Positions 1 through 7,465 of a stretch of DNA of 9,589 bases are shown piece by piece. The stretch comes from Alphaproteobacteria bacterium. GTDB lineage: Bacteria > Pseudomonadota > Alphaproteobacteria > Puniceispirillales > Puniceispirillaceae. The notes under the pieces were generated by a model. It saw nothing but the letters and a program-made list of their open reading frames with translations. It was not told where the DNA came from and ran no database searches. Positions within the stretch are counted from its first letter, which is position 1. Each line of letters starts with the position of its first letter. A program made the translations under genes and the position numbers. Location of the stretch: positions 1 through 9,589 of the forward strand of contig JAKMFG010000044.1 in the NCBI GenBank assembly GCA_022425565.1, given 5' to 3'.

Positions 1-489
1 CCGTTCCAGTTCCTGATCATCGTCTTTGGTGTGGTGCTGGCGATGTTCGAGGGCGGGCTCGCGCTCTGGCCTGTTTTCTATGGGGCGACGCCGATCTTGT
101 CGCTGATCTTCCTGTTCTGGGTGGCTCTCCATCATGAAAAGCTGGTCTTCCTGGTTACCGGCTTTCTGATCGGGATTGCCAGTGACCTGCTGTTTTCGGA
201 TCTGATCGGGGGGCGCGCAACGGCCTATATTGCCGTGGTGTTCCTCATGGATATCCGCCGGGCGAAGCTGCTGCAGGGTGATTTCCGCGATATCTGGGTG
301 GAATTCGTCGCCGTAACCACCGGCGTCGTGCTGTTCCAGTTCCTTGTGTTCAGCGCGCTGAATCTTGCCATTCCGGCGGTTACACCGGTCCTTTTCCAGG
401 TCGGCGTGACATTAATTCTGTTTCCCATCGGTTATGTTATCCTGACGACGGTTAACATGGCGTTCAACCGGATCAGGGTCTCGTCATGA
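1..489 (+). CDS. mreD: Rod shape-determining protein MreD (5' end missing)
   Basis: This is the C-terminal part of MreD, a small integral membrane protein of the elongasome that links MreB/MreC to the PBP2-RodA synthase. The frame is open from base 1 (PFQFLIIVFG...), and the protein is strongly hydrophobic with about five membrane segments separated by short charged loops such as HHEK and DIRRAKLLQGDFRD. MreD proteins are about 160-175 residues and 162 are present here, so only a few residues are probably missing. A GTG at base 31 could serve as a start, but the frame continues upstream without a stop, so I treat the gene as cut by the window edge. MreD sequences are weakly conserved. The call rests on the membrane pattern, the size and, above all, the position directly before mrdA and rodA, with the stop overlapping the mrdA start (ATGA). 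mreB and mreC are expected just upstream. Confidence 0.88.
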   Translation, partial: PFQFLIIVFGVVLAMFEGGLALWPVFYGATPILSLIFLFWVALHHEKLVFLVTGFLIGIASDLLFSDLIGGRATAYIAVVFLMDIRRAKLLQGDFRDIWVEFVAVTTGVVLFQFLVFSALNLAIPAVTPVLFQVGVTLILFPIGYVILTTVNMAFNRIRVSS

Positions 490-2438
490 GCAAGAAGGTC
501 AAGCAAAAGGAAAACCGGCGCGTCACCGGGCGGCGCACCTTCCTGCTTGGAAGCGGCATGCTTCTGGCAACGAGTTTCCTGTCAGGTCGGCTGTACCAGC
601 TTCAGGTGGCGCAGAACAACCGCTACAAGCGCTTGTCCGACCGCAACCAGTTCGACCGGCGGGTGGTGCCGCCGCGGCGCGGGCGCCTTGTCGACAGGCA
701 GGCACGTCTTCTTGCCGGTAACGCCGAATCCTATCTGCTTCACATCACACCGCTTTATGCAGGTGATGTGGACAAGTCGCTGGCGCAGCTGGCGTCGCTC
801 ATCGAATTGAATGACGAGGTTATCGGCCGGGTGCGCGAACAGGCCCGCAAAGGCCCGTCCTTCAGGCCGATCCTGATCCGCGAGAGCCTGACCCAGCGAG
901 AACTATCAACTCTGGCCATTCGTTCGGCATACCTGCCTGGCGTGACCTTCGAGAAGTCGCTTCGCCGGATTTACCCGCAAGGGGCGCTGACTGGCCATGT
1001 CACGGGCTATGTATCACCCTTGACGAGCCAGGAGATCGAGGAAAACAGCTCGCTTCGCGACCTGCCGGATCTGGCGACCGGCAAGATTGGTATCGAATAC
1101 GCGCTGGAGCCCAAGCTGCGCGGCACGCCGGGCGGCGAGCGTGTGGAGGTGAATGCGCGTGGTCGGCCGATCCGGGTGTTCCGTGATTTCGAGCCGGAAT
1201 CCGGCGGGGATGTAAAGCTGGCGCTTGATATCGGGCTGCAGCAGTATGTGACGGAAATTCTGCGGCGTGGCCAGTCAGAGCCTGTGGACATGGCCACCGC
1301 CGCTGTGCAGCGCGCCATCGCCGGCAATCGTGAGCTGAAACTCCACCTCGCTTCGGGTGAGAATATGCTGCTCCGTGACCGCATAGGCAATATTACCCCG
1401 CCAGAATCTGGCGCGGTCGTCGTCATGGATATTCGCAATGGCGAAATCCTGTCGATGGTGTCGTCACCGACCTATGATCCGAACGTATTTACCGAAAGGC
1501 TACTGACGCGTGACTGGCGTCGGCTGAACGAGCATCCGCGCGATCCTCTGCTCAATCGGGTGACGGCAGGTCTGTATGCGCCGGGATCGACCTTCAAGAT
1601 GGTCGTGGCGCTGGCCGCGCTGGAGGCCGGCATTATCAACGAGCGCACCAGCTTTTTCTGCAAGGGTAGCATGGAGCTTGGCAATGCCACGTTCCACTGC
1701 TGGCTAGAGGATGGCCACGGCACGATGAATGTGGTCCGCGCGCTAGAGCGGTCATGTGACGTCTTTTTCTACGAAGTGGCGCTGAAGACAGGTATCCAGC
1801 GGATCAAGGCTATGGCGAACAAGCTGGGTCTTGGTTATGTCACCGGAATCGATATTCCGGGCGAGAAGCAGGGGATCATCCCGCATCATGACTGGAAGCT
1901 CGCCACGCATGGTGTCGTCTGGACACCGGGTGAAACGGTGGTTGCGTCCATTGGCCAGGGATATGTTCTTGTGACGCCGCTGCAGCTTGCCGTGATGACG
2001 GCGCGTCTGGCGAGCGGCACCAAGGCGATCACACCATCCCTTCAGACCGTCGATGGTGTTCCCGAGTTTGCGGAACTTGATATTTCGCCGGAAGCGCTTC
2101 GCATCGTCCATAAGGGCATGTTCGAGGTGACAAATGGCAGCCTTGGCACCGCACGGGCGCACAACCTGCCATCGCGCCTTGGTGGCATGGCGGGCAAGAC
2201 CGGCACAGTTCAGGTCAAGCGTATCACCAAAGAGCAGCGCGAGGCCGGAATCACCAAGAATATCGAGCGGCCATGGAAAGAGCGCGACCACGCTCTGTTT
2301 GTTGGTTATGCGCCGATCAAGGATCCACGTTATGCGGTGGCTGTGGTTGTCGAGCATGGCGGCAGCGGTTCCTCCATGGCCGCGCCCATTGCCAAGGCCG
2401 CGCTGAAGCGCGCTCTCGAGACTGAGGGCAAGGCTTGA
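486..2438 (+). CDS. mrdA: Penicillin-binding protein 2, elongasome DD-transpeptidase
   Basis: This 650-residue class B PBP cross-links peptidoglycan in the periplasm during side-wall growth, working with RodA. It has a basic N-terminus (KKVKQKENRRVTGRR), one membrane anchor at about residues 18-35, and the PBP-dimer domain at about 60-230, including the PPRRGRLVDR motif near 62-71. The transpeptidase domain follows from about 308. Active-site motifs are all present: STFK with nucleophile Ser368, SCD at 423-425, and KTGT at 571-574. Cys392 and Cys405 lie in a paired-cysteine segment I associate with alphaproteobacterial PBP2. Compared with E. coli PBP2 there are about 45 extra residues (roughly 263-307) between LQQYVTEILRRG and the SGAVVVMD strand. 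The start ATG overlaps the mreD stop by four bases and the stop overlaps the rodA ATG, which implies translational coupling. No frameshift or lost motif is seen. Confidence 0.97.
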   Translation: MSKKVKQKENRRVTGRRTFLLGSGMLLATSFLSGRLYQLQVAQNNRYKRLSDRNQFDRRVVPPRRGRLVDRQARLLAGNAESYLLHITPLYAGDVDKSLAQLASLIELNDEVIGRVREQARKGPSFRPILIRESLTQRELSTLAIRSAYLPGVTFEKSLRRIYPQGALTGHVTGYVSPLTSQEIEENSSLRDLPDLATGKIGIEYALEPKLRGTPGGERVEVNARGRPIRVFRDFEPESGGDVKLALDIGLQQYVTEILRRGQSEPVDMATAAVQRAIAGNRELKLHLASGENMLLRDRIGNITPPESGAVVVMDIRNGEILSMVSSPTYDPNVFTERLLTRDWRRLNEHPRDPLLNRVTAGLYAPGSTFKMVVALAALEAGIINERTSFFCKGSMELGNATFHCWLEDGHGTMNVVRALERSCDVFFYEVALKTGIQRIKAMANKLGLGYVTGIDIPGEKQGIIPHHDWKLATHGVVWTPGETVVASIGQGYVLVTPLQLAVMTARLASGTKAITPSLQTVDGVPEFAELDISPEALRIVHKGMFEVTNGSLGTARAHNLPSRLGGMAGKTGTVQVKRITKEQREAGITKNIERPWKERDHALFVGYAPIKDPRYAVAVVVEHGGSGSSMAAPIAKAALKRALETEGKA

Positions 2439-3544
2439 TGGCCACTGAAAACGTCACCATTTTCCGGACGGTACTGCGCATCCCATGGCATATCCTGCTT
2501 GTGGCTGGCGTACTGGTCACGGTTGGTGCGGCTGCGCTCTATTCCGCTTCCGAAGGGTCCTGGACGCCATGGGCCGGCAAACATGCCGTGCGCGGCGCGG
2601 TTGGTGCCGCGATGGTGCTGGTGCTTGCCTTTGTCGATTTTCGCATTTTGCGGATATGGGCCTATCCGGTTTATCTGCTTTCAATCGTTGTGTTGATCGT
2701 GCTTCTGGGGATCGGCGGCGGCGGAGGTGTGGCACGCTGGATTCATATTGGCGGTTTTACGTTCCAGCCGTCGGAGCCGACCAAGATTGCCGTCCTTCTG
2801 GCGCTTGCGCGTTATTTTGACAGCCAGCCTCTCGACAAGATGCGGTCGATCCTGACCTATCTGCCACCGCTGGTGATGATTGCGGTGCCTTTCATCCTTG
2901 TGGTTGAACAGCCCGATCTTGGCACCGCGCTGGCGCTGGCGCTGGGATCGCTGACGCTGCTTTTCGTCGCCGGGCTTCCCTGGCGTTATATTCTTGTCTC
3001 GTTCATCGGACTGGTGGCTGCGGTGCCCGTGCTGTGGTCGCAGCTCCACCCCTATCAGAAAACGCGAGTGATGACGTTTCTGGACCCCGAGGCCGACAAG
3101 CTTGGGGCCGGCTATCAGATCACCCAGTCGAAGATCGCGCTTGGGTCTGGCGGGCTGTTTGGTAAAGGTTTCCTGATGGGAAGCCAGAGCCAGCTGAACT
3201 ATCTTCCCGAAAAGCAGACTGATTTCGTCTTCACCATGATCGGAGAGGAGTTCGGGCTCGTCGGCAACATGTTTATTCTCGGGCTATATCTGCTGCTGAT
3301 CGGATCGGTGCTTGGCATCAGCTACCGTGTCAGCAGCCGGTTTGCGCAGCTGACCTGCATTGGTGTTGCGATGATGCTGTTCCTTTATGTTTTCGTGAAT
3401 GTTGCGATGGTGACCGGCCTGCTGCCCGTCGTGGGCGCGCCGCTGCCATTGATTTCCTATGGCGGCACGGCAATGCTGACGGTGTTCCTCGGGCTTGGTG
3501 TCGTGGCCAGCGCGGTGGTTCATGACCGTCCCGCGGTTGAATAA
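2438..3544 (+). CDS. rodA: RodA, SEDS peptidoglycan glycosyltransferase
   Basis: RodA polymerises lipid II into glycan strands in the inner membrane and pairs with PBP2. With the ATG at 2438 the protein is 368 residues, close to E. coli RodA (370), with about ten membrane helices. Family signatures visible are RWIHIGGFTFQPSEPTKIA at about 100-118, a VEQPDLGTA segment at about 156-164, the extracellular loop NYLPEKQTDFVF with the likely catalytic Asp262, IGEEFGLVG just after it, and PLISYGGTAML near 336-346. I chose the ATG because it overlaps the mrdA stop (TGATG) and lies downstream of a purine-rich GAGGGCAAGG. The TTG one codon earlier would also keep the frame but is less likely. The gene is the last of the mreD-mrdA-rodA unit and is followed by a terminator-like hairpin. 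Confidence 0.97.
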   Translation: MATENVTIFRTVLRIPWHILLVAGVLVTVGAAALYSASEGSWTPWAGKHAVRGAVGAAMVLVLAFVDFRILRIWAYPVYLLSIVVLIVLLGIGGGGGVARWIHIGGFTFQPSEPTKIAVLLALARYFDSQPLDKMRSILTYLPPLVMIAVPFILVVEQPDLGTALALALGSLTLLFVAGLPWRYILVSFIGLVAAVPVLWSQLHPYQKTRVMTFLDPEADKLGAGYQITQSKIALGSGGLFGKGFLMGSQSQLNYLPEKQTDFVFTMIGEEFGLVGNMFILGLYLLLIGSVLGISYRVSSRFAQLTCIGVAMMLFLYVFVNVAMVTGLLPVVGAPLPLISYGGTAMLTVFLGLGVVASAVVHDRPAVE

Positions 3545-3545
3545 C

Positions 3546-3600
3546 CCCGTGACCGGATTGGCTAGAGGCCGATTGCCGCACGGGCTTTGAATTTTGTTGT
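3546..3600 (+). terminator. Probable Rho-independent terminator of the mreD-mrdA-rodA operon
   Basis: Starting two bases after the rodA stop, CCCGTG (3546-3551) pairs perfectly with CACGGG (3579-3584). Inside, CGG pairs with CCG, and ATTGGCT pairs with GGCCGAT around an AGA loop (two G-U pairs), with a 2-base bulge on each arm. The stem is followed by a T-rich run, CTTTGAATTTTGTTGT (3585-3600). Long stem plus T-rich tail right behind the last gene of an operon is the expected form. The tail is interrupted, so termination may be incomplete. Found by eye, with no folding energy calculated. Confidence 0.6.
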
Positions 3601-3624
3601 AATGTCCCACCTCAAAGCTATGCA
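3597..3624 (+). promoter_or_regulatory. Weak candidate promoter for the SbmA/BacA-like gene
   Basis: TTGTAA (3597-3602) and TATGCA (3619-3624) are separated by 16 bases and would start transcription around 3631, about 29 bases before the ATG. Each box matches the sigma70 consensus only partly (about 4/6 and 3/6). The reason to suspect a promoter here is mainly positional: the gene follows a terminator-like hairpin and needs its own start or read-through from rodA. Confidence 0.22.
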
Positions 3625-3659
3625 GTTCAGGTCAGGGTCACTCAAGAGAGGCGCTTAGC

Positions 3660-4670
3660 ATGTTCAGATTTTTTACCACGGCCAGATGGGCTGTCTGGGC
3701 CTGGCTTGGCTCGGTCGTCATCCTGAGTTCACTCTGGATTCAGGTTCAGATCGACGTCCGGATCAATGAATGGTTCGGCGATTTTTACGACATGGTCCAG
3801 AAAGCGCTTGGCGAGCCGAATGCGGTCTCGATGGAAGAATATGTCGGTGGACTTTTCAGTTTCGGCAAGCTCGCTGCCATGGCGATCACGCTAGGCCTCG
3901 CGACAAGCTTCCTGACAAGCCACTTCCTGTTCCGCTGGCGGACAGCGATGGTCGAGTGGTATCACGAGGTCTATGACAAGGCGCGCAACATCGAGGGTGC
4001 TGCGCAACGTGTTCAGGAAGACACAATCAAGTTTTCACGTATCGTCGAGGGGCTTGGCACATCACTGATCGAGAGCATTCTGGTGCTGATCGAGTTTCTG
4101 CCGATCCTGATGGGACTTGGTGCCGGCGTGACCATCATGTGGTTTGGCGACTGGGAATACGGTCTTGTGACAGGCGCGGTTATCTGGGCAGTTGGCGGCA
4201 CGTTCCTGATGGTCGTCCTTGCCTGGCTTCTGCGACTTGTTGGGATCGAGTACGACCTTCAGAAAAAGGAAGCTGCCTATCGCAAACTTCTGGTCATTGC
4301 CGAGGATGACGGTTCGGTCAGGCCGAAGTCGCTTGGAGAGTTGTTTGACGATGTGCGCTCGATCCACTTCCTGAGCTACCTGCGCTACCTCTATTTCAAT
4401 ATTGGCAGGCTGGCCTATCTGCAGACCAATGTTCTGGTTGCCTACATTTTCCTTGCTCCGGCAATTGTGGCCGGTGCCGTCACTCTTGGTGTGATGCAGC
4501 AGATTATCCGTGCCTTTGGACGGGTCGAAGGTTCAATGCAGTACCTGTTCCGCAGCTGGCCGACGATCGTTGAGCTTGCCAGTGTCTATAAGCGTCTTCG
4601 CGAATTCGAGAAGGCGATCGAAGCGAATATCGCAGCTGAAGGACGTGAAGGTGGGGCGGACGCCGGCTAG
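3660..4670 (+). CDS. SbmA/BacA-family peptide transporter, N-terminally short form
   Basis: This 336-residue inner-membrane protein belongs to the SbmA/BacA family, proton-driven importers of peptides such as microcins and proline-rich antimicrobial peptides. In rhizobia BacA is needed for symbiosis and affects very-long-chain fatty acids on lipid A. Recognisable segments are INEWFGDFYDMVQKAL (35-50), SHFLFRWRTAM (87-97), IEGAAQRVQEDT (111-122), EAAYRKLLV..AEDD (204-217) and LRYLYFNIGRLAYLQ (241-255), plus a C-terminal SW.TIVELASVYKRLR.FE. About six to seven membrane helices are visible. E. coli SbmA is 406 residues; the roughly 70 residues preceding its WFLVEVGVAVNAWYAPFYDL segment are nearly all absent here. 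An in-frame TAA at 3600-3602, with no start codon between it and the ATG, rules out a longer protein, and AGAGAGG at 3645-3651 is a fair ribosome-binding site. Substrate unknown. Confidence 0.9.
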   Translation: MFRFFTTARWAVWAWLGSVVILSSLWIQVQIDVRINEWFGDFYDMVQKALGEPNAVSMEEYVGGLFSFGKLAAMAITLGLATSFLTSHFLFRWRTAMVEWYHEVYDKARNIEGAAQRVQEDTIKFSRIVEGLGTSLIESILVLIEFLPILMGLGAGVTIMWFGDWEYGLVTGAVIWAVGGTFLMVVLAWLLRLVGIEYDLQKKEAAYRKLLVIAEDDGSVRPKSLGELFDDVRSIHFLSYLRYLYFNIGRLAYLQTNVLVAYIFLAPAIVAGAVTLGVMQQIIRAFGRVEGSMQYLFRSWPTIVELASVYKRLREFEKAIEANIAAEGREGGADAG

Positions 4671-4687
4671 ACCTGCGAAGGCCTAGC
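4666..4687. terminator. Hairpin spanning both convergent stop codons, possible terminator
   Basis: GCTAGACC (4666-4673) and GGCCTAGC (4680-4687) form an 8-bp stem around a 6-base loop, with one A-C mismatch in plus-strand RNA that becomes a G-U pair in minus-strand RNA. It contains the TAG stop of the transporter gene and the TAG stop of hldE. Neither strand has a real T-run behind it, so intrinsic termination is doubtful. It may only protect 3' ends or be fortuitous. Confidence 0.25.
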
Positions 4688-6116
4688 TTCCAATCAGGCT
4701 GGTGCTTGAGTGACTGCCGAGGGTGGAGATGATAATCACATCTCCCCCTCTGGCGGTGACCACCTCGCGGCCAATGACGTCTTCCGGACGATAATCACCA
4801 CCCTTGAAGATATAGTCAGGCTGGATCGCGGTGACCAGCTCCAGCGGCGTGTCCTCGCCAAACACGGCGACGGCATCGACAAAAGGAAGGGCCTGCAGCG
4901 CCGCGGCACGGCGCTCAGCGGGCTGCGTGGGGCGGCTCTCCCCTTTCAGACGCCGAACTGAATCGTCGCTGTTCAGCCCGACAACCAGCCTGTCACACTG
5001 GCCTGCAGCCTGTTGCAGAAGATGAATGTGGCCCGGGTGGAGCAGGTCGAAACAGCCGTTCGCGAACCCGATCTTCTCGTTACTCTTGCGCCAGTCCTCG
5101 CAAATTGATGCGCAGTGATCCCAATCCGTCGGCGGTGTCGGTGTGCCTGCCATCAGGATGATTTCGCCGGGGCTGGCAATTGCCGTTCCAGACTTTCCAA
5201 CGACCACGCTGGCCGCCATGTTGGCGAGCGTTACCGCCTGTTCCATCTCGACCCCGCCGGCCAGCGCCGCGGCCAGCATTGCGATGACGGTATCGCCGGC
5301 ACCCGATACATCGAACACCTCGCGGGCCTGGGCGGGTGCGTGATGCCAGCTGCCGTCGGCGCGCGCCAGCAGCATGCCGCGTGCGCTCAGTGTGACGAGG
5401 ATGGCATCCATGCCATGGCTTGTCGCAAGCCCGCTCGCCGCAGCGGCGATGTTTTCAAGAGTGTCTCCCTCAAGAGTGCCGGTCTTGCGGAATTCCGACA
5501 GGTTTGGCGTGAGAAGGCTGGCACCGGCATAAGCGCTGAAATCGGTCAGCTTCGGGTCGACAACCACCATCTTGCCGGCGGCGCGCGTGGCCGTTGTGAT
5601 CTCCGCAATCAAGTCTGGTGGCACGCATCCCTTGGCGTAGTCGGAAATGATCACAAGGTCTGCCTGATTCAGTGCCGCGCTGAAGGTGTCTATCAGTTGC
5701 TGCCTGATCGGTGCCGATATCGGATCCGTGACTTCTTCATCGAACCGCAGCACCTGCTGGCCGTCGGCCCTGAATCGTGTCTTTGTGGTGGTCGGCCTGT
5801 CCGGATCGATCACCTGATGGAAATCAATGGCCATATTGGCGCCGAGCAGGCCGGCAATCCGATGTCCTTGCGCGTCGGCGCCAGTGACCGCAACCAGACG
5901 CGCCTCACAGCCGAGGCTTGCTAGGTTGGTTGCCACATTCGCGGCACCGCCCGGCATTTCGGTTTCACGCGATTTTTCCAGAACAGGCACCGGTGCTTCC
6001 GGCGAGATGCGAGACACTGACCCGTCGATAAACCGGTCCAGCATGACATCGCCGATCACCAGCACTGACTTGTCCTGAAGTTTGACGAGGGCGTCTGCGG
6101 CGAAGCTTGCATTCAT
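4683..6116 (-). CDS. hldE: Bifunctional heptose-7-phosphate kinase / heptose-1-phosphate adenylyltransferase HldE
   Basis: HldE (RfaE) carries out two cytoplasmic steps to ADP-heptose for the LPS inner core: phosphorylation of D-glycero-D-manno-heptose 7-phosphate at C1, and, after GmhB removes the 7-phosphate, transfer of AMP from ATP. The protein is 477 residues, the same as E. coli HldE. The N-terminal PfkB/ribokinase-type domain (about 1-325) shows GDVMLDRF (22-29), PGGAANVATNLASLG (55-69) and DVSGAGDT (269-276, with Asp275 the likely catalytic base). The C-terminal nucleotidyltransferase domain (about 347-477) shows FANGCFDLLHPGH (351-363, HxGH motif), then LNSDDSVRRLKGESRP and FKGGDYRPED. 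The ATG lies 6 bases after the glmU stop; a GAGGGA within the end of glmU can act as its Shine-Dalgarno, so it is probably co-transcribed with and coupled to glmU. Both domains look intact. hldD, gmhA and gmhB are not in the window. Confidence 0.97.
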   Translation of the reverse strand: MNASFAADALVKLQDKSVLVIGDVMLDRFIDGSVSRISPEAPVPVLEKSRETEMPGGAANVATNLASLGCEARLVAVTGADAQGHRIAGLLGANMAIDFHQVIDPDRPTTTKTRFRADGQQVLRFDEEVTDPISAPIRQQLIDTFSAALNQADLVIISDYAKGCVPPDLIAEITTATRAAGKMVVVDPKLTDFSAYAGASLLTPNLSEFRKTGTLEGDTLENIAAAASGLATSHGMDAILVTLSARGMLLARADGSWHHAPAQAREVFDVSGAGDTVIAMLAAALAGGVEMEQAVTLANMAASVVVGKSGTAIASPGEIILMAGTPTPPTDWDHCASICEDWRKSNEKIGFANGCFDLLHPGHIHLLQQAAGQCDRLVVGLNSDDSVRRLKGESRPTQPAERRAAALQALPFVDAVAVFGEDTPLELVTAIQPDYIFKGGDYRPEDVIGREVVTARGGDVIIISTLGSHSSTSLIGS

Positions 6117-6122
6117 GTCAGA

Positions 6123-7460
6123 TCATGTCCCTCGCTGTTTGGCCTTGCTTTTGAGGCTTCTGAACCGTGCCGCGCCACCGGGCTTGTTCCGTGTGTCGCC
6201 ACGCTCCACAGCGATGCTGTCAGGCTCCACGTCAGAGGTGATTGTGCTGCCTGCGCCAATGATGGCGCCGGCGCCGATATTGACGGGAGCGACAAGCGCA
6301 GAATTTGATCCGATGAAAGCACCCTCGCCAATCAGTGTCTTGTATTTGCCGAACCCGTCATAATTGCAGGTAATCGTACCGGCGCCCACATTCGCTCCAG
6401 CACCAATCTCGGCATCCCCCAGATAGGTCAGGTGATTGGCCTTTGCACCATCACCGAGACGGGCCTTTTTCACCTCGACAAAATTACCAATCTTGACACC
6501 GTCCGCAGCTTCGGTGCCGGGGCGAAGCCGCGCATAGGGGCCGATCACACAGCAGGTGCCGAGGCGCGCCCCCTCAAGATGCGAGAAGGCATGGATGATG
6601 CTGCCTTCGCCGATATGGCACCCGGCACCGATCACCACATGTGGCTCGATGACCACATCGCGTTCGATCACCGCGTCGGCGGACAGGAATACGGTTTCGG
6701 GTGCGATCATTGTGACGCCTGATTCCATTGCCGTCTGGCGAAGCCGGGCCTGCAACGCCGCTTCTGCCACGGCAAGGTCCCTGCGGTCATTCACGCCCAT
6801 CACCTCGGTCTCGTCGATTACGACATGTCGAACGGTTGCGCCATCGGCGTGCGCAATGGCGATGATATCTGTCAGATAATATTCGCTCTTTGCATTGTCG
6901 TTGGTCACCCTGTCCAACCAGGTGAACAGCGATGATCGGCTGACTGCCATGATCCCGCCATTGCAGAGACCTATGGCGCGTTCTGCAGGGCTGCACTCCT
7001 TGTCCTCGACGATGCGGCTGATAATGCCGTCAGCGTCCTCGACAAGTCTTCCGTAGCCTGACGGGTCATCAGGCCGGAACCCTACGACGACGATACCCGC
7101 ACCGGCTTCAACGCCTTTGGCGAGATGTTTCAGGCTGTCGGCGGAAACAAGTGGGGTATCGGCGAACATCACGATGGCAACGCCGTCCTCATGCCCGACT
7201 GCGTCACGGGCAGCTGCCACGGCATTGCCGGTTCCCAGTTGGTCTTCCTGAATGGCGAACGGGGCGCCGTCTAGCCACTCCTGTATGTCTTCAGAGCCGG
7301 GCGCGAGCACTGTTACGATGCGTTCTGCGCCGGCAAGCCGGGCGGTGTCCATGGACCAGGCTAGCATTGCATGCCCCCCGACCCGGTGAAGCGGCTTTGG
7401 CAGGGCGGAATTCATCCGGGTCCCCTTGCCTGCGGCGAGAATGATGGCGGTGAAACTCAT
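6123..7460 (-). CDS. glmU: Bifunctional GlmU: GlcNAc-1-P uridyltransferase / GlcN-1-P acetyltransferase
   Basis: GlmU acetylates glucosamine-1-phosphate with acetyl-CoA and then joins it to UTP to give UDP-GlcNAc, precursor of peptidoglycan and lipid A. With the ATG at 7460 it is 445 residues (E. coli 456). The N-terminal pyrophosphorylase domain shows ILAAGKGTRMNS (7-18), QLGTGNA (74-80), FADTPL with metal-ligand Asp101, YYLTDI (194-199) and GVNDRRDL (222-229). The C-terminal part is a left-handed beta-helix of hexapeptide repeats with RLRPGT (311-316), KIGNFVEVKKA (323-333), ANHLTYLGDAEIG with likely catalytic His343, and GAGTITCNYDG (360-370). The frame stays open upstream to a GTG at 7517, but the added 19 residues are not typical of the family and precede the nucleotide-binding motif needlessly. 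No clear Shine-Dalgarno precedes the chosen ATG, and a promoter -10 box lies only 5 bases from it. Confidence 0.96.
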   Translation of the reverse strand: MSFTAIILAAGKGTRMNSALPKPLHRVGGHAMLAWSMDTARLAGAERIVTVLAPGSEDIQEWLDGAPFAIQEDQLGTGNAVAAARDAVGHEDGVAIVMFADTPLVSADSLKHLAKGVEAGAGIVVVGFRPDDPSGYGRLVEDADGIISRIVEDKECSPAERAIGLCNGGIMAVSRSSLFTWLDRVTNDNAKSEYYLTDIIAIAHADGATVRHVVIDETEVMGVNDRRDLAVAEAALQARLRQTAMESGVTMIAPETVFLSADAVIERDVVIEPHVVIGAGCHIGEGSIIHAFSHLEGARLGTCCVIGPYARLRPGTEAADGVKIGNFVEVKKARLGDGAKANHLTYLGDAEIGAGANVGAGTITCNYDGFGKYKTLIGEGAFIGSNSALVAPVNIGAGAIIGAGSTITSDVEPDSIAVERGDTRNKPGGAARFRSLKSKAKQRGT

Positions 7461-7465
7461 AGCGT

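Noticed and set aside
31..33. GTG as a true mreD start
   Set aside because: The frame is open back to base 1 and still hydrophobic, so the start is probably upstream of the window.
1752..2357. 201-codon open frame on the minus strand inside mrdA
   Set aside because: It lies wholly within the PBP2 catalytic domain coding region, has a composition typical of an antisense shadow and shows no family resemblance.
2435..2437. TTG as the rodA start
   Set aside because: It adds one residue only. The ATG at 2438 overlaps the mrdA stop in the common TGATG form and has the better spacing to the purine-rich stretch.
3545..3659. Missing N-terminus of the BacA-like protein hidden in another frame
   Set aside because: The gap holds at most 38 codons, shorter than the missing part, and no frame gives a hydrophobic helix; it contains a terminator-like hairpin instead.
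5115..5924. Long open frame (269 codons) on the plus strand opposite hldE
   Set aside because: hldE is unmistakable on the other strand with all motifs. The opposite frame is cysteine- and arginine-rich, has no recognisable domain, and is the usual shadow of GC-rich coding DNA.
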